DNA of 64,000 nucleotides from NCBI RefSeq assembly GCF_016595495.1, contig NZ_JAENIM010000039.1:124001-188000 (forward strand). The letters are read 5' to 3'. Position 1 is the stretch's first letter. Each line of letters begins with the position of its first letter. The stretch is from Persicirhabdus sediminis (GTDB lineage Bacteria; Verrucomicrobiota; Verrucomicrobiia; Verrucomicrobiales; Akkermansiaceae). A program made the translations under genes and the position numbers. Under the pieces are notes generated by a model, which was not told the origin of the DNA, made no database searches, and saw only the letters and a program-made list of their open reading frames with translations. This document shows positions 50,272 through 58,976 of the stretch, piece after piece.

Positions 50272-53094
50272 ATGCGATTTTATAGAAATATTCTCCAGTT
50301 ATTTACCGCAATCATCAGTCTGCATCTGTTATTTAGCTCACTGTGTCTAGCTGAAGTGAGTCAGCCTGATAGTTATGTGATAGTAGAGGTGATTCTCCCT
50401 AATGGCGATCCTGCCGTTGGGCTAAATTTTCATAGTCAGATTTGGTTACCTGATTCTGACAGGTCCTTATTTGTTGAGGGGGTAACAGATGAAGAGGGTT
50501 GTTTCAGTATCCCTGAAGAAGGCGATTGGTATTTGAATGACTTTTATGGTGTTTTCACTTGGATTCATACAAAGGAGCTGGGGTATAATTTTTATACCTA
50601 TCTTGCTGATCATCAGCCTGCAGTAAAGAAGGTGATTTTCCAGCTAAGAAAGAACGAATCCAAGTTGATGTTTCAATTATCAAAACCTGATGGATCGCCA
50701 GCTGAAGATGTCGAAATTATGCTGAATAAAGCCATAGATTTCGAGTGCTCGATAGGTGCGCGCCTGTTCAAGTTTTCTCAGGGATCAGGTGTTTGGAACG
50801 CAAAATCAGATGAGCAGGGGCTGGTCGTATTCGAAGGTTTACCTACAGCTAGATACGAGGTAAATCATAGTTCTAAAGATTATGCTGCCATCCCTTCGAT
50901 AGTAGATCGCAATTATGGTTATCAAACTGGTGATGTGCATTCATTGGATTTGATCCAATCTTCCGAGATATCTGGTCGATTGATAGGCCTTGAAGGTAAG
51001 GGGATTGTCGGTCAGAAAGTCTACGCATTAGGTCTTAAAATTCCGGGGCTAGACGCCGAAGCTGCTACTACTTTAACTGATAAAAATGGTTATTACTCAT
51101 TGCACAATTTGAGAGCTCAAGATTACGAAGTTGGTGTTATACTAGATCGGACACAGGCTTTATCATCAGCTGCTCCATTGTCTGTAGTGAAAGATTTGAA
51201 GCTGGGTGAAAAGAGAGCTGAACATGATATCCAGCTTGTTCGCGGCGTTACTGTTTCATGTAAGCTCATTGATAGAGAAAATAATTCAGAGCTTGATCTG
51301 AATTGTTATTCTATAGGAGTTTCTGCCAGCAAAACCAAATCATATTTGGATAGTTACAAGCTATACAAGAACGGTGATTTGTATACGGCTCAATTGCCCG
51401 CAGGTGACTACTCGTTTCGAATTATAGGGAGGCTTAAGGGGTATAATAGGGCGACTCTAACTAATATGGATGCTGTTTTGCGTGAGGGAGTTGCTGAAGA
51501 GCTGGTTTTTGAGATATCTCCAGTTGAGGTCGATGAATCTAGGATGGTTAGAGGTGCGGTGCTTGATGAGGAAGGGCAGTCTGTAGAAGGTGTTGGAGTT
51601 TATCAATTTGTCCATGGCAGGTCAATTGAGTCAGCTAAAGCAACGACAGGTGCAAAGGGGGAATTTGCCATGGATTTGGTTTCAGGTGATAAGGGTAAAC
51701 TTGCCGTTTTCGCGAGCGATGGTAAATCACTGTCGGCTCTGCTAGATCTATCTGAAGGCGGAGCGTCAGTGATTAAATTCGAGCCAAAGCAGCTGATTCC
51801 GGTGAATGGGCGTATTGTAGATTCATTAGGCCTTCCTATTCAGAATTTGGGGCTGCGATATGCTCCCTATTCTTATGATCTAAATTTAAGAGAATTAGAT
51901 ACAATCTTTACGACTGTTACGGATGCAGATGGGCGTTTTGAATTTCCTCAGGTGTGGTCCGGGGTTCCGTTTATTATTGCGCCTGTAGCGAAGAGTTCTG
52001 TCTTTGTTAGGGGGGCGGTTGAGTTTGTAGTCAATGTTGGGGAGCCGAGTGATATTGGCTCTATCTCTTACTTGCGGAGAAATAAATCTATCGGAGGTAG
52101 AGTAGTGAATGCCGATGGTGAGCCAGTTGGGGCTGCTATTCTAGCTGGTTCTGAAAATCAACCATACGTGGATGCACTCACAGATGAAGATGGAAGCTTC
52201 TTATTAGAGGGACTGGTTTCAGGCGAGGCTGAGCTTAAAGTATATGAATATAAATACGGGTCAATGCGGCGGGTTCTCACTGAAACGCATCAGGCTGGGG
52301 CTCAAAACATAAATCTAGTTTATGATCTAGCTGAGCCTACGTTGAGTTTGTCAGGAAAGATCGTATCAGCTGACGGGGCGCCACTAGTTGGGGCAATTGT
52401 TGAGCCAGTTTGGGGACAGCCTGATGGGATAAGAGCGGTCACCGATGCGCAGGGCGATTTTGAGTTGCAGGGTTTGTTTCCTGATTGGTTCAGTATTCAG
52501 GTGCGGCCAGCAATCACGGGTAGTTGCCAACAAAAGTTTCGTGTTAAAGCTGGGAATCAAGGTGAGACGATCAGGATGGCCAGTGATGAGAGAGCTAAAA
52601 AAGTCGAAAATATGTGGGCAGAGTTCGACAGGCCGATCAATCTAGTTGGGCAAGAGTTAGTCGGTAGTGAAGCTCCAGCGATTGAAATCAGTCATTGGTA
52701 TAGTGACGCTAAGCTAGAAGCAAAGGTTGAGGGGAAGGTTAGAGTCATAAATTTCTGGGGCATTGGTTGTAGGCCTTGTATAAAAAATATTCCTAACTTA
52801 GAAAATTTTTGGCAGGACAATCAAGGTCGTGGGCTGGAGCTGTTGATGATTGAAGTGGGCTCGCCTCATGCCGAAGTTAAGGAGTTTTTCTCAAGAAAAT
52901 TGTACATGCCGGCGATGCCAATGGCTGGGATGGAAGATGGTGACATAGCGATCCTGAATTACATAGCCTATGGAAGGCCAACCTATGTGGTGGTTGATGA
53001 GAATAACATTATACAACATTGGAGTATAGGGGATTGGGCTAAAGCTGAGGAAAAAGCGTTGCAGTTATTGGAGAATTTAGAGCGGGGGAATTAG
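50272..53094 (+). CDS. Secreted multidomain protein: carboxypeptidase-regulatory-like repeats plus C-terminal thioredoxin-like domain
   Basis: 940 residues from ATG 50272 (a frame open from 50182 lacks a signal at its start); signal peptide about 1-28. Then about six to eight beta-sandwich units of the CarboxypepD_reg/SpaA-like type, each showing a pattern such as GRVVNADGEPVGAAIL, DEDGSFLLEGL or GKIVSADGAPLVGAIVEP with DAQGDFELQGLF. The last ~140 residues form a TlpA/redoxin-like thioredoxin fold: VRVINFWGIGCRPCIKNIPN with the CRPC active site at Cys833 and Cys836, and GRPTYVVVDENN with the cis-Pro region. This suggests thiol-disulfide chemistry in the envelope. The AT-rich, AGA/AGG-using sequence differs from neighbouring core genes. 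Confidence 0.85.
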   Translation: MRFYRNILQLFTAIISLHLLFSSLCLAEVSQPDSYVIVEVILPNGDPAVGLNFHSQIWLPDSDRSLFVEGVTDEEGCFSIPEEGDWYLNDFYGVFTWIHTKELGYNFYTYLADHQPAVKKVIFQLRKNESKLMFQLSKPDGSPAEDVEIMLNKAIDFECSIGARLFKFSQGSGVWNAKSDEQGLVVFEGLPTARYEVNHSSKDYAAIPSIVDRNYGYQTGDVHSLDLIQSSEISGRLIGLEGKGIVGQKVYALGLKIPGLDAEAATTLTDKNGYYSLHNLRAQDYEVGVILDRTQALSSAAPLSVVKDLKLGEKRAEHDIQLVRGVTVSCKLIDRENNSELDLNCYSIGVSASKTKSYLDSYKLYKNGDLYTAQLPAGDYSFRIIGRLKGYNRATLTNMDAVLREGVAEELVFEISPVEVDESRMVRGAVLDEEGQSVEGVGVYQFVHGRSIESAKATTGAKGEFAMDLVSGDKGKLAVFASDGKSLSALLDLSEGGASVIKFEPKQLIPVNGRIVDSLGLPIQNLGLRYAPYSYDLNLRELDTIFTTVTDADGRFEFPQVWSGVPFIIAPVAKSSVFVRGAVEFVVNVGEPSDIGSISYLRRNKSIGGRVVNADGEPVGAAILAGSENQPYVDALTDEDGSFLLEGLVSGEAELKVYEYKYGSMRRVLTETHQAGAQNINLVYDLAEPTLSLSGKIVSADGAPLVGAIVEPVWGQPDGIRAVTDAQGDFELQGLFPDWFSIQVRPAITGSCQQKFRVKAGNQGETIRMASDERAKKVENMWAEFDRPINLVGQELVGSEAPAIEISHWYSDAKLEAKVEGKVRVINFWGIGCRPCIKNIPNLENFWQDNQGRGLELLMIEVGSPHAEVKEFFSRKLYMPAMPMAGMEDGDIAILNYIAYGRPTYVVVDENNIIQHWSIGDWAKAEEKALQLLENLERGN

Positions 53095-53140
53095 TTTACA
53101 TAGTGATTGCATCGGCGGGTGGTTTGTCTATCTGTTGGGA

Positions 53141-55270
53141 ATGTTGCGATTGCTAGAAATTTTCTGTTTATGGATTTTGATGATTTTGCAGCCGTGTTTG
53201 GCGGCTGGAAATGTAGCTGAGCGAGAGCTTGGCTACCGCTTGGTCGGTCTGGATGGAGAAGCTCTAGCAGGAGCCGATTGGTATCTGGATGTTGCTCATG
53301 CAGGAACAGGCAAGCTCAGCAGCCAGCGCGGAGTGAGCAATGCGGCAGGTGATGTGATCTTTAAGTTCTCGGAAGCCGAGCTAGTTGGCGGTGTGGATAT
53401 GACGCTAACAACGTCGCACGCCAAGTATGGCACACAGTTTTTCAATCTCTATGAGGATGGTTCGAATGAAGAGTTTGACCGTGAGTTGCGGCATCGGATT
53501 CATAATGATCGGCTAGAAGTTAGGTTTTTGAAGCCTGATGGTCAGCCAGCTAGTAGCTTGCGCATTAATGTATCAAAGTTGAATTCTTTTGGCGATTCGC
53601 CAGCCCCTGACTACCAGATTCAAAGAGATGATAGAAAAGTCGGGCTGCTGAGTGAGGTGACTAACGAAAATGGTGTGGTTGTATTTAAAAACATCCCACG
53701 TGGCCGCTACTACCTGAGCCACAACTCTGACGAATATGCAGTTCTGGCTGGACGACGCATTCCAAGCCTACGCCTACTGACAGGCAGCGATCACACTGTG
53801 CGCTTGATAGAACCGGCTAGCATTGTGGGTAAATTGCTAGACCGTGATGGAAATGGACGCGCAGGGGTGATGGTGCGTAGCTTGCACCGCAATAATAGCT
53901 ATTTTGTAGCGTCAGGCTCAGCTATCACTGATGGGCAGGGGATTTATGAGCTGAAGAAGTTGCGACCATTTAGCCACTATTTGTGGGTAGATGAGGGAAG
54001 TTCTTCACCTGCGGAGTGGAATTATAGTCCGGTGCAGATTGATTTGTTGGAAGCTGGTGAAACTCGCCTGCTCGCTGATATTGCTCCAGCTAGTTTGGTG
54101 AATTTTAGCGGCAGAGTGGTCAATTCTGTTAGCGGTGAAGTTATCGTTGATGTTCCTGTGCGCGTGCTGATAGAGAATAAGAAAGTGGGTGTTCGTGGAA
54201 ACTTGCTGGTGATGTCGCTAGATGCCAATGGTGAATTTTCCGCCTTATTGCCAGCTGGTGAATACAAAGTTAGCCTGCGTGGCCAGGTGACACGCGAGGA
54301 AAGAATCTCGCGGGTTGCATCGTTTCAGGGGGGCAATCTAGCTGGCTATGATCCAGCCGTCACTAATGGGCAGCATTTTTTGTTGGAGTTAGGTAAGCCG
54401 CAGCAGGTTGAGCTGAAGCTCAGGGAGCTCGATGATGATGACTATTTGCTAGGTGAGGTGATTGATGAACATGGTCAGCCGGTGGCAGGTGCTGAAGTTC
54501 ATTATCACGATGGTGGTTATCAGGTTCTCCCTGCTGACATTGCGCTTTCCGAGTTAGATGGGAGTTTTCGCCTGAAGTATCGCAAGTCGTTCAATGCTGG
54601 TGAAATTAAGCTATTTGCTTATGACGGGAAATATTGCTCTGATCTAATCATTGCTCAAGCAGGTAAGCCGGCTAGCTTAGTATTGAAACAAAGCGAGCCA
54701 GCTAGGCTTAGTGGCCGATTGGTAGATCCAGCTGGATCGCCATTGGTCAATGTTAGGATAACTTGTGATTATGGTCAGCTGGCGGGGATGATGAATAGCT
54801 CGCCACGATTCTATCAAGATGCTCAGGCTGGCATGACTGATAGTGACGGTCGATTTGAACTCATCAAGTGCTGGCCAGCGGAGAGGATGAGGATTCATCT
54901 AAAGTGCGACGGTTACGATAGTGATAGTATTGTATCGCCTGAGTTAGATGCTGGCGCAGATCACGATCTCGGTACGTGTATGTTAGTTCCTAGTGTAGGA
55001 GTCATTAGTGGGAGAGTATTAGATGTAAATGGTGACCCGCTGGCTCATGCGCTAGTTAGAGCGATGACCTACACTGAAGGAAGGGTGGTTGATGAATACC
55101 ACGCGCTTAGCAATGGAGATGGTTCATTTTTGCTAGAAAATATGTCAGGCGTGAAAGTCCAACTTAAGGTGAAAGATCCTTATCAACCGCGCCGCGCGGT
55201 AAGCACAGCGAGTGCATTAATGGGGGCTGAAAATGTGGTTTTGCGTTGTGATGGCAAAATTAAAAAGTAG
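53141..55270 (+). CDS. Secreted multidomain protein with carboxypeptidase-regulatory-like repeats
   Basis: 709 residues from ATG 53141. A signal peptide (about 1-21) is followed by beta-sandwich repeats like those of the upstream gene, e.g. GRVVNSVSGEVIVDVPVRV, GEVIDEHGQPVAGAEVHYH, GRLVDPAGSPLVNVRI with TDSDGRFELIK, and GRVLDVNGDPLAHALVRA with NGDGSFLLENM. The order and spacing resemble the upstream protein (both contain a YxxSHNS/NHSS-KDYA-like segment near 195), but it ends without a thioredoxin domain. Probable paralogue; 46 bases separate the two genes. Function unknown. Confidence 0.82.
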   Translation: MLRLLEIFCLWILMILQPCLAAGNVAERELGYRLVGLDGEALAGADWYLDVAHAGTGKLSSQRGVSNAAGDVIFKFSEAELVGGVDMTLTTSHAKYGTQFFNLYEDGSNEEFDRELRHRIHNDRLEVRFLKPDGQPASSLRINVSKLNSFGDSPAPDYQIQRDDRKVGLLSEVTNENGVVVFKNIPRGRYYLSHNSDEYAVLAGRRIPSLRLLTGSDHTVRLIEPASIVGKLLDRDGNGRAGVMVRSLHRNNSYFVASGSAITDGQGIYELKKLRPFSHYLWVDEGSSSPAEWNYSPVQIDLLEAGETRLLADIAPASLVNFSGRVVNSVSGEVIVDVPVRVLIENKKVGVRGNLLVMSLDANGEFSALLPAGEYKVSLRGQVTREERISRVASFQGGNLAGYDPAVTNGQHFLLELGKPQQVELKLRELDDDDYLLGEVIDEHGQPVAGAEVHYHDGGYQVLPADIALSELDGSFRLKYRKSFNAGEIKLFAYDGKYCSDLIIAQAGKPASLVLKQSEPARLSGRLVDPAGSPLVNVRITCDYGQLAGMMNSSPRFYQDAQAGMTDSDGRFELIKCWPAERMRIHLKCDGYDSDSIVSPELDAGADHDLGTCMLVPSVGVISGRVLDVNGDPLAHALVRAMTYTEGRVVDEYHALSNGDGSFLLENMSGVKVQLKVKDPYQPRRAVSTASALMGAENVVLRCDGKIKK

Positions 55271-55660
55271 GCGACCATTTTTCATGATCGCATGGTGACT
55301 ATTGCTAGCGATCTATTACCATCGGTCTGGCGAGGAGATAAATTTGCCTGCATGTCCAGCTGGAGGTTTATCGTTGATAATATCCAGCTAGTGGCTGGGT
55401 CAGCGGGTCTATTTTCCAGCTAGTTGATATTTCTAATGGCTTCAAAACTGGCGTTTTGTCTTGGCGCGGTGCGGTGATGTCACCTCAGTCTAGCTAGATG
55501 ACACACTGGAAAGCATGATTTTCCATAGCTTTCTGGGTATTTTAAGTGACAGTTGAGTGATTCTGCCTAGTGTAAATAACTCACCAGTGCGGCTGATCAT
55601 TGAATAATTGGAAATTCTTGATTTGCGAAGCACTCGGTGTGCGTATACCAAGTAATATCT
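55271..55660. other. Intergenic region before the tail-specific protease gene
   Basis: About 390 bases. An imperfect hairpin directly after the stop (GCGACCAT / ATGATCGC, 55272-55290) may be a weak terminator. The rest holds several AGCTGG- and CTAGCT-type words and the upstream region of the protease gene. No ORF, promoter or RNA gene could be assigned. Confidence 0.45.
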
Positions 55661-57907
55661 ATGAAGCATCTTTTCGCAAAACTGATCACTGGAGCTGTTC
55701 TTAGCTTTGCTAGTGTTTCTTGTGCAACGGCCGACAATGAAATCGCCAATACGGATTTTAATGCGGTTGGGCGCAGCATGGCTATCATGCTGCAAAATAC
55801 CCACTACGAGCATGAGAATTTGCCGTTTAACCAGAAACTGGGGGAGCGCTTCTTTGATTCGTATCTGCAGTCGCTCGATCCCGGCAAGCTGTACTTTTTG
55901 AAATCCGACGTCGACAAATTGCGCGAGCAGTACGGAAATCAGATGCACTTGTTATTGGTAGCTAGTGATAGCATGGATCCAGCTAGCGAGATTTATAATG
56001 TGTTCAAACTTCGCGCTCAGCAGCGCATTACCGAAGCTCAGGAGTTTCTCAAGGCTGACGAGTTTGATTTCACCAAAGACGATTTTGTTACCCGTTCGCG
56101 CAAAGAAGCCGAGTGGCCAGCTGATGAAGCGGAGGCTAAGATGCTGTGGAAGAAGCGCCTAACGGACGCAATGCTCAGCGAAACACTGCGCCGCGAAACC
56201 ATAGCTAGACTGGCTGAAGAGCAGGGCAAAGATGATCCGCTCAAGGATAAGGAATCGCCAGCTGAAATGATTTCTCTGCGCTACCAGCGCGTGCTTCACG
56301 GCATCGATGAGGCCACTTCTGAAGATGTGGCTAACTATTTCCTCAGTGCGGTAGCCAAGAGCTACGACCCGCATACGGATTATTTCTCAGCATCAGAAAT
56401 GGAGCGCTTCATGTCTGGCATGCAGCATTCGCTCGTTGGCATCGGCGCACTACTGCAAGCTGAAGACGACGGCGCGACAAAAATCTCCGGCATCGTAGTC
56501 GGTGGCCCAGCTGATAAACAAGGTGAGCTGCAGCTTAACGACCGCATTGTTGGAGTGGATTCTCTAAACGATGGCGAGATGACGGACATCATGTTTATGA
56601 AGCTCGATCGCGTGGTGGACCTCATCCGCGGCAAAGAAAAAACTCAGGTTAAACTCAAGGTGGAGCCAGCTAACGGCGCCCCTGGTGAGATCAAATATAT
56701 CATCATCGACCGCGCTAAGGTGGAAATGAAAGAAGAGTTAGCCAATGCGGAACTCATCCAGATGAAAGACGCTGGTGGTGTGACTCGCCGCATCGGTTGG
56801 ATTTCTCTACCATCATTTTACGCTGATATGCAGGACTGGAGCACTCGTTGTTCCGTGGATGTAGAGAAGCTTGTTAAGCGCCTAGCTGAGGAGAAAGTGG
56901 AAGGCATCCTGCTAGACCTACGTGGTAACGGTGGCGGCTCGCTTGAAGAAGTTCGCCGCATGACAGGATTCTTCATCGGCAAAGGACCAGTGGTTCAAGT
57001 GAAAGATCACCGCCGTCGCATCGAAGTGAAAGACGCTCAGCAGCGTGCTATCTTCGACGGACCAATGGTTGTTCTGATCGACAAAACTTCAGCTTCCGCT
57101 AGTGAAATTCTAGCTGGCGCACTGCAAGACTACAACCGCGCTGTGATTGTTGGAGATTCCTCTACCTACGGAAAAGGTACTGTGCAGCAGCCAATCGAGA
57201 TCGCTCGAATGATGCCTATCATGGCGCGTGCAGATCGCGCTGGTGTGCTCAAACCAACCATCCAGAAATTCTATCGTGTATCTGGTGGTTCCACTCAGCT
57301 CAAAGGTGTTGAGGCTGACATCGTATTGCCTTCATTGCTAGATGCCTTTGAAATTGGCGAACAGTACATGGACTATGCCATGCCATACGATAAAATCCGC
57401 CGCGCAGCTGGATTTACCCCAGAAAATCGCTCTAACCTATTCCTGCCTGTGCTCAAAGCGGGCAGCACTGAGCGAATCAATAACTCAGTAGATTTCCAAT
57501 ATGTGGTGGAAGATGCAAACCGCCTGAAAGAGAAACGTGAACTCAACCGCGACTCACTGAATAAAGAGATCCGCGAAGCTGAGATTGCTGAAGCGGATGC
57601 GCGTAAAAAATCACGCAACCTCGAGCAGAAGCAACGTTTTGCTGAAGTAGCCGCGGCTGATTCTGAGAAATTCAAATTCTATCGACTCAAGTTAGACGAC
57701 CTTGAAGATGAGGAGCTCGAGCTGATCAACTTTGACGTGGAAAATGAAGACTTCATGCGTAAGGCTAAAGATGACGTTGCTGACCTGGATGATACTCCAG
57801 ATTGGCCAAGCCGTCTTGATCCCGTCAAGCGCGAGGGCATCAACATTCTAGCGGATCTTATCGAGCAAGTGGATAAGGCAAAAACTGCTGGTGTTTATAA
57901 CCGTTAA
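55661..57907 (+). CDS. Tail-specific protease, Prc/CtpA type (S41, PDZ)
   Basis: 748 residues from ATG 55661. A signal sequence (about 1-22) with a Cys after ASVS that is only a marginal lipobox. An N-terminal helical domain, a PDZ domain (about 260-340: GIGALLQAEDDGATKISGI), then the S41 core: RIGWISLPSFY, VEGILLDLRGNGGGSLEEV, the SASASEI segment carrying the nucleophile (477-483), and the lysine base in STYGKGTVQQP (Lys505). This is the DUF3340-containing Prc layout of E. coli. Acts on proteins with nonpolar C-termini in the periplasm, including cell-wall and envelope proteins. Confidence 0.95.
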   Translation: MKHLFAKLITGAVLSFASVSCATADNEIANTDFNAVGRSMAIMLQNTHYEHENLPFNQKLGERFFDSYLQSLDPGKLYFLKSDVDKLREQYGNQMHLLLVASDSMDPASEIYNVFKLRAQQRITEAQEFLKADEFDFTKDDFVTRSRKEAEWPADEAEAKMLWKKRLTDAMLSETLRRETIARLAEEQGKDDPLKDKESPAEMISLRYQRVLHGIDEATSEDVANYFLSAVAKSYDPHTDYFSASEMERFMSGMQHSLVGIGALLQAEDDGATKISGIVVGGPADKQGELQLNDRIVGVDSLNDGEMTDIMFMKLDRVVDLIRGKEKTQVKLKVEPANGAPGEIKYIIIDRAKVEMKEELANAELIQMKDAGGVTRRIGWISLPSFYADMQDWSTRCSVDVEKLVKRLAEEKVEGILLDLRGNGGGSLEEVRRMTGFFIGKGPVVQVKDHRRRIEVKDAQQRAIFDGPMVVLIDKTSASASEILAGALQDYNRAVIVGDSSTYGKGTVQQPIEIARMMPIMARADRAGVLKPTIQKFYRVSGGSTQLKGVEADIVLPSLLDAFEIGEQYMDYAMPYDKIRRAAGFTPENRSNLFLPVLKAGSTERINNSVDFQYVVEDANRLKEKRELNRDSLNKEIREAEIAEADARKKSRNLEQKQRFAEVAAADSEKFKFYRLKLDDLEDEELELINFDVENEDFMRKAKDDVADLDDTPDWPSRLDPVKREGINILADLIEQVDKAKTAGVYNR

Positions 57908-57924
57908 TTTCTAGCTAGCCCAAT

Positions 57925-58614
57925 ATGAGCATCGCCGAGAATATTCATACGGTGAAAGAGAAGATGGCTGCCGCTGCTCAGCGTGCTGGCCGATCACTCG
58001 ATGACTGCCAATTGCTGGTGGTTTCCAAAACCTGGCCAGCTGATATAGTGGCCGAAGCTGGTGCCGAGCACCCGCTGCTAGGTGAAAGCAAACTGCAGGA
58101 AGCTGAGGTGAAGATTGCCGAGCTCGATGATTCTATCAGCTGGCATTACATTGGCCACGTGCAGCGCAATAAAGTGCGCAAAATCTTGCCATTGTTTGAT
58201 GTCATTCACGCCGTCGACTCGTTGAAGTTAGCTCGCTATACCAGCAATGTAGCTGGTGAGTTAGGCATCAAAGCCAAGGTGTTTATTCAGATTAACCAAG
58301 GAGCCGAAGAGAGCAAACATGGCTTCAGTGAAGGCGATCTGCGCACTCAGCTCGCGGAGCTCATGCAGCTGGAAAATCTAGATATTCAGGGGCTGATGAG
58401 CATTCCGCCAGCTAGCGAGAATGCAGAAGGTGCACGTGCTTGGTTCCGCCAGTTGCGCGAGCTTCGTGATGAACTCAACCAGCTAGATGGGGTGGCCTTG
58501 CCACTGCTCAGCATGGGCATGAGCCACGACTACGAAATTGCGATCGAGGAAGGTTCTAACATTGTCCGAGTTGGCTCTGCTATCTTTGGATCTAGACATT
58601 ACCCAACTGCATAA
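57925..58614 (+). CDS. YggS/PROSC family pyridoxal-phosphate homeostasis protein
   Basis: 229 residues. PLP lysine Lys35 in LLVVSKTWPAD; other marks include WHYIGHVQRNKVRKIL, VFIQINQGAEESKHGF, LSMGMSHDYEIAIEEGSNIVRVGSAIFG. Members bind PLP without known enzymatic turnover and keep vitamin B6 pools in balance. The GENxVQE motif of the family is replaced by LGESKLQEA. It lies 17 bases after the protease gene. Confidence 0.94.
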   Translation: MSIAENIHTVKEKMAAAAQRAGRSLDDCQLLVVSKTWPADIVAEAGAEHPLLGESKLQEAEVKIAELDDSISWHYIGHVQRNKVRKILPLFDVIHAVDSLKLARYTSNVAGELGIKAKVFIQINQGAEESKHGFSEGDLRTQLAELMQLENLDIQGLMSIPPASENAEGARAWFRQLRELRDELNQLDGVALPLLSMGMSHDYEIAIEEGSNIVRVGSAIFGSRHYPTA

Positions 58615-58622
58615 TAACAATC

Positions 58623-58913
58623 ATGATTGAGCTGAAAAATTTTGCCGCTATAGGCAATGAGATCGCCCTTGCGTGGGAAGATGGTAGTGAGAACTACGTC
58701 ACCTTAGACGAGCTGCGTAAAGCATGTCCGTGCGCTAAGTGTAAAGGTGAGCCAGATGCGATGGGGCGAATCCTTAGACCGCAGGTTTTTTACACGCCGA
58801 AGAGTTTCAACTTGGTCCGCTATCAAGTGGTTGGTGGATACGCAATTCAGTTATTCTGGGCTGACGGTCATAGCTCGGGAATTTATACTTATGATCTGCT
58901 CAGGCAGCTTTGA
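58623..58913 (+). CDS. DUF971 domain protein
   Basis: 96 residues, a single DUF971 domain (also found as the N-terminal part of gamma-butyrobetaine hydroxylase). Marks: LAWEDGSENYVTLDELRKACPCAKCKG with a CPCAKC zinc-like site, VGGYAIQLFWADGHSSGIYTYDLLRQL at the end. Some family members are linked to iron-sulfur or Mrp contexts. 8 bases after the yggS-type gene, so cotranscribed. Confidence 0.93.
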   Translation: MIELKNFAAIGNEIALAWEDGSENYVTLDELRKACPCAKCKGEPDAMGRILRPQVFYTPKSFNLVRYQVVGGYAIQLFWADGHSSGIYTYDLLRQL

Positions 58914-58976
58914 TAATAACTTTGCAGATATTGTTATTAGTTGACTGAAATTAATCGGTCGTTAGAAGGGTCGATC

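Noticed and set aside
58914-58976. Cobalamin or heme regulatory element before the TonB receptor
   Set aside because: The gap is only about 60 bases; it holds one weak TAATAAC/GTTATTA hairpin and no riboswitch-like structure.
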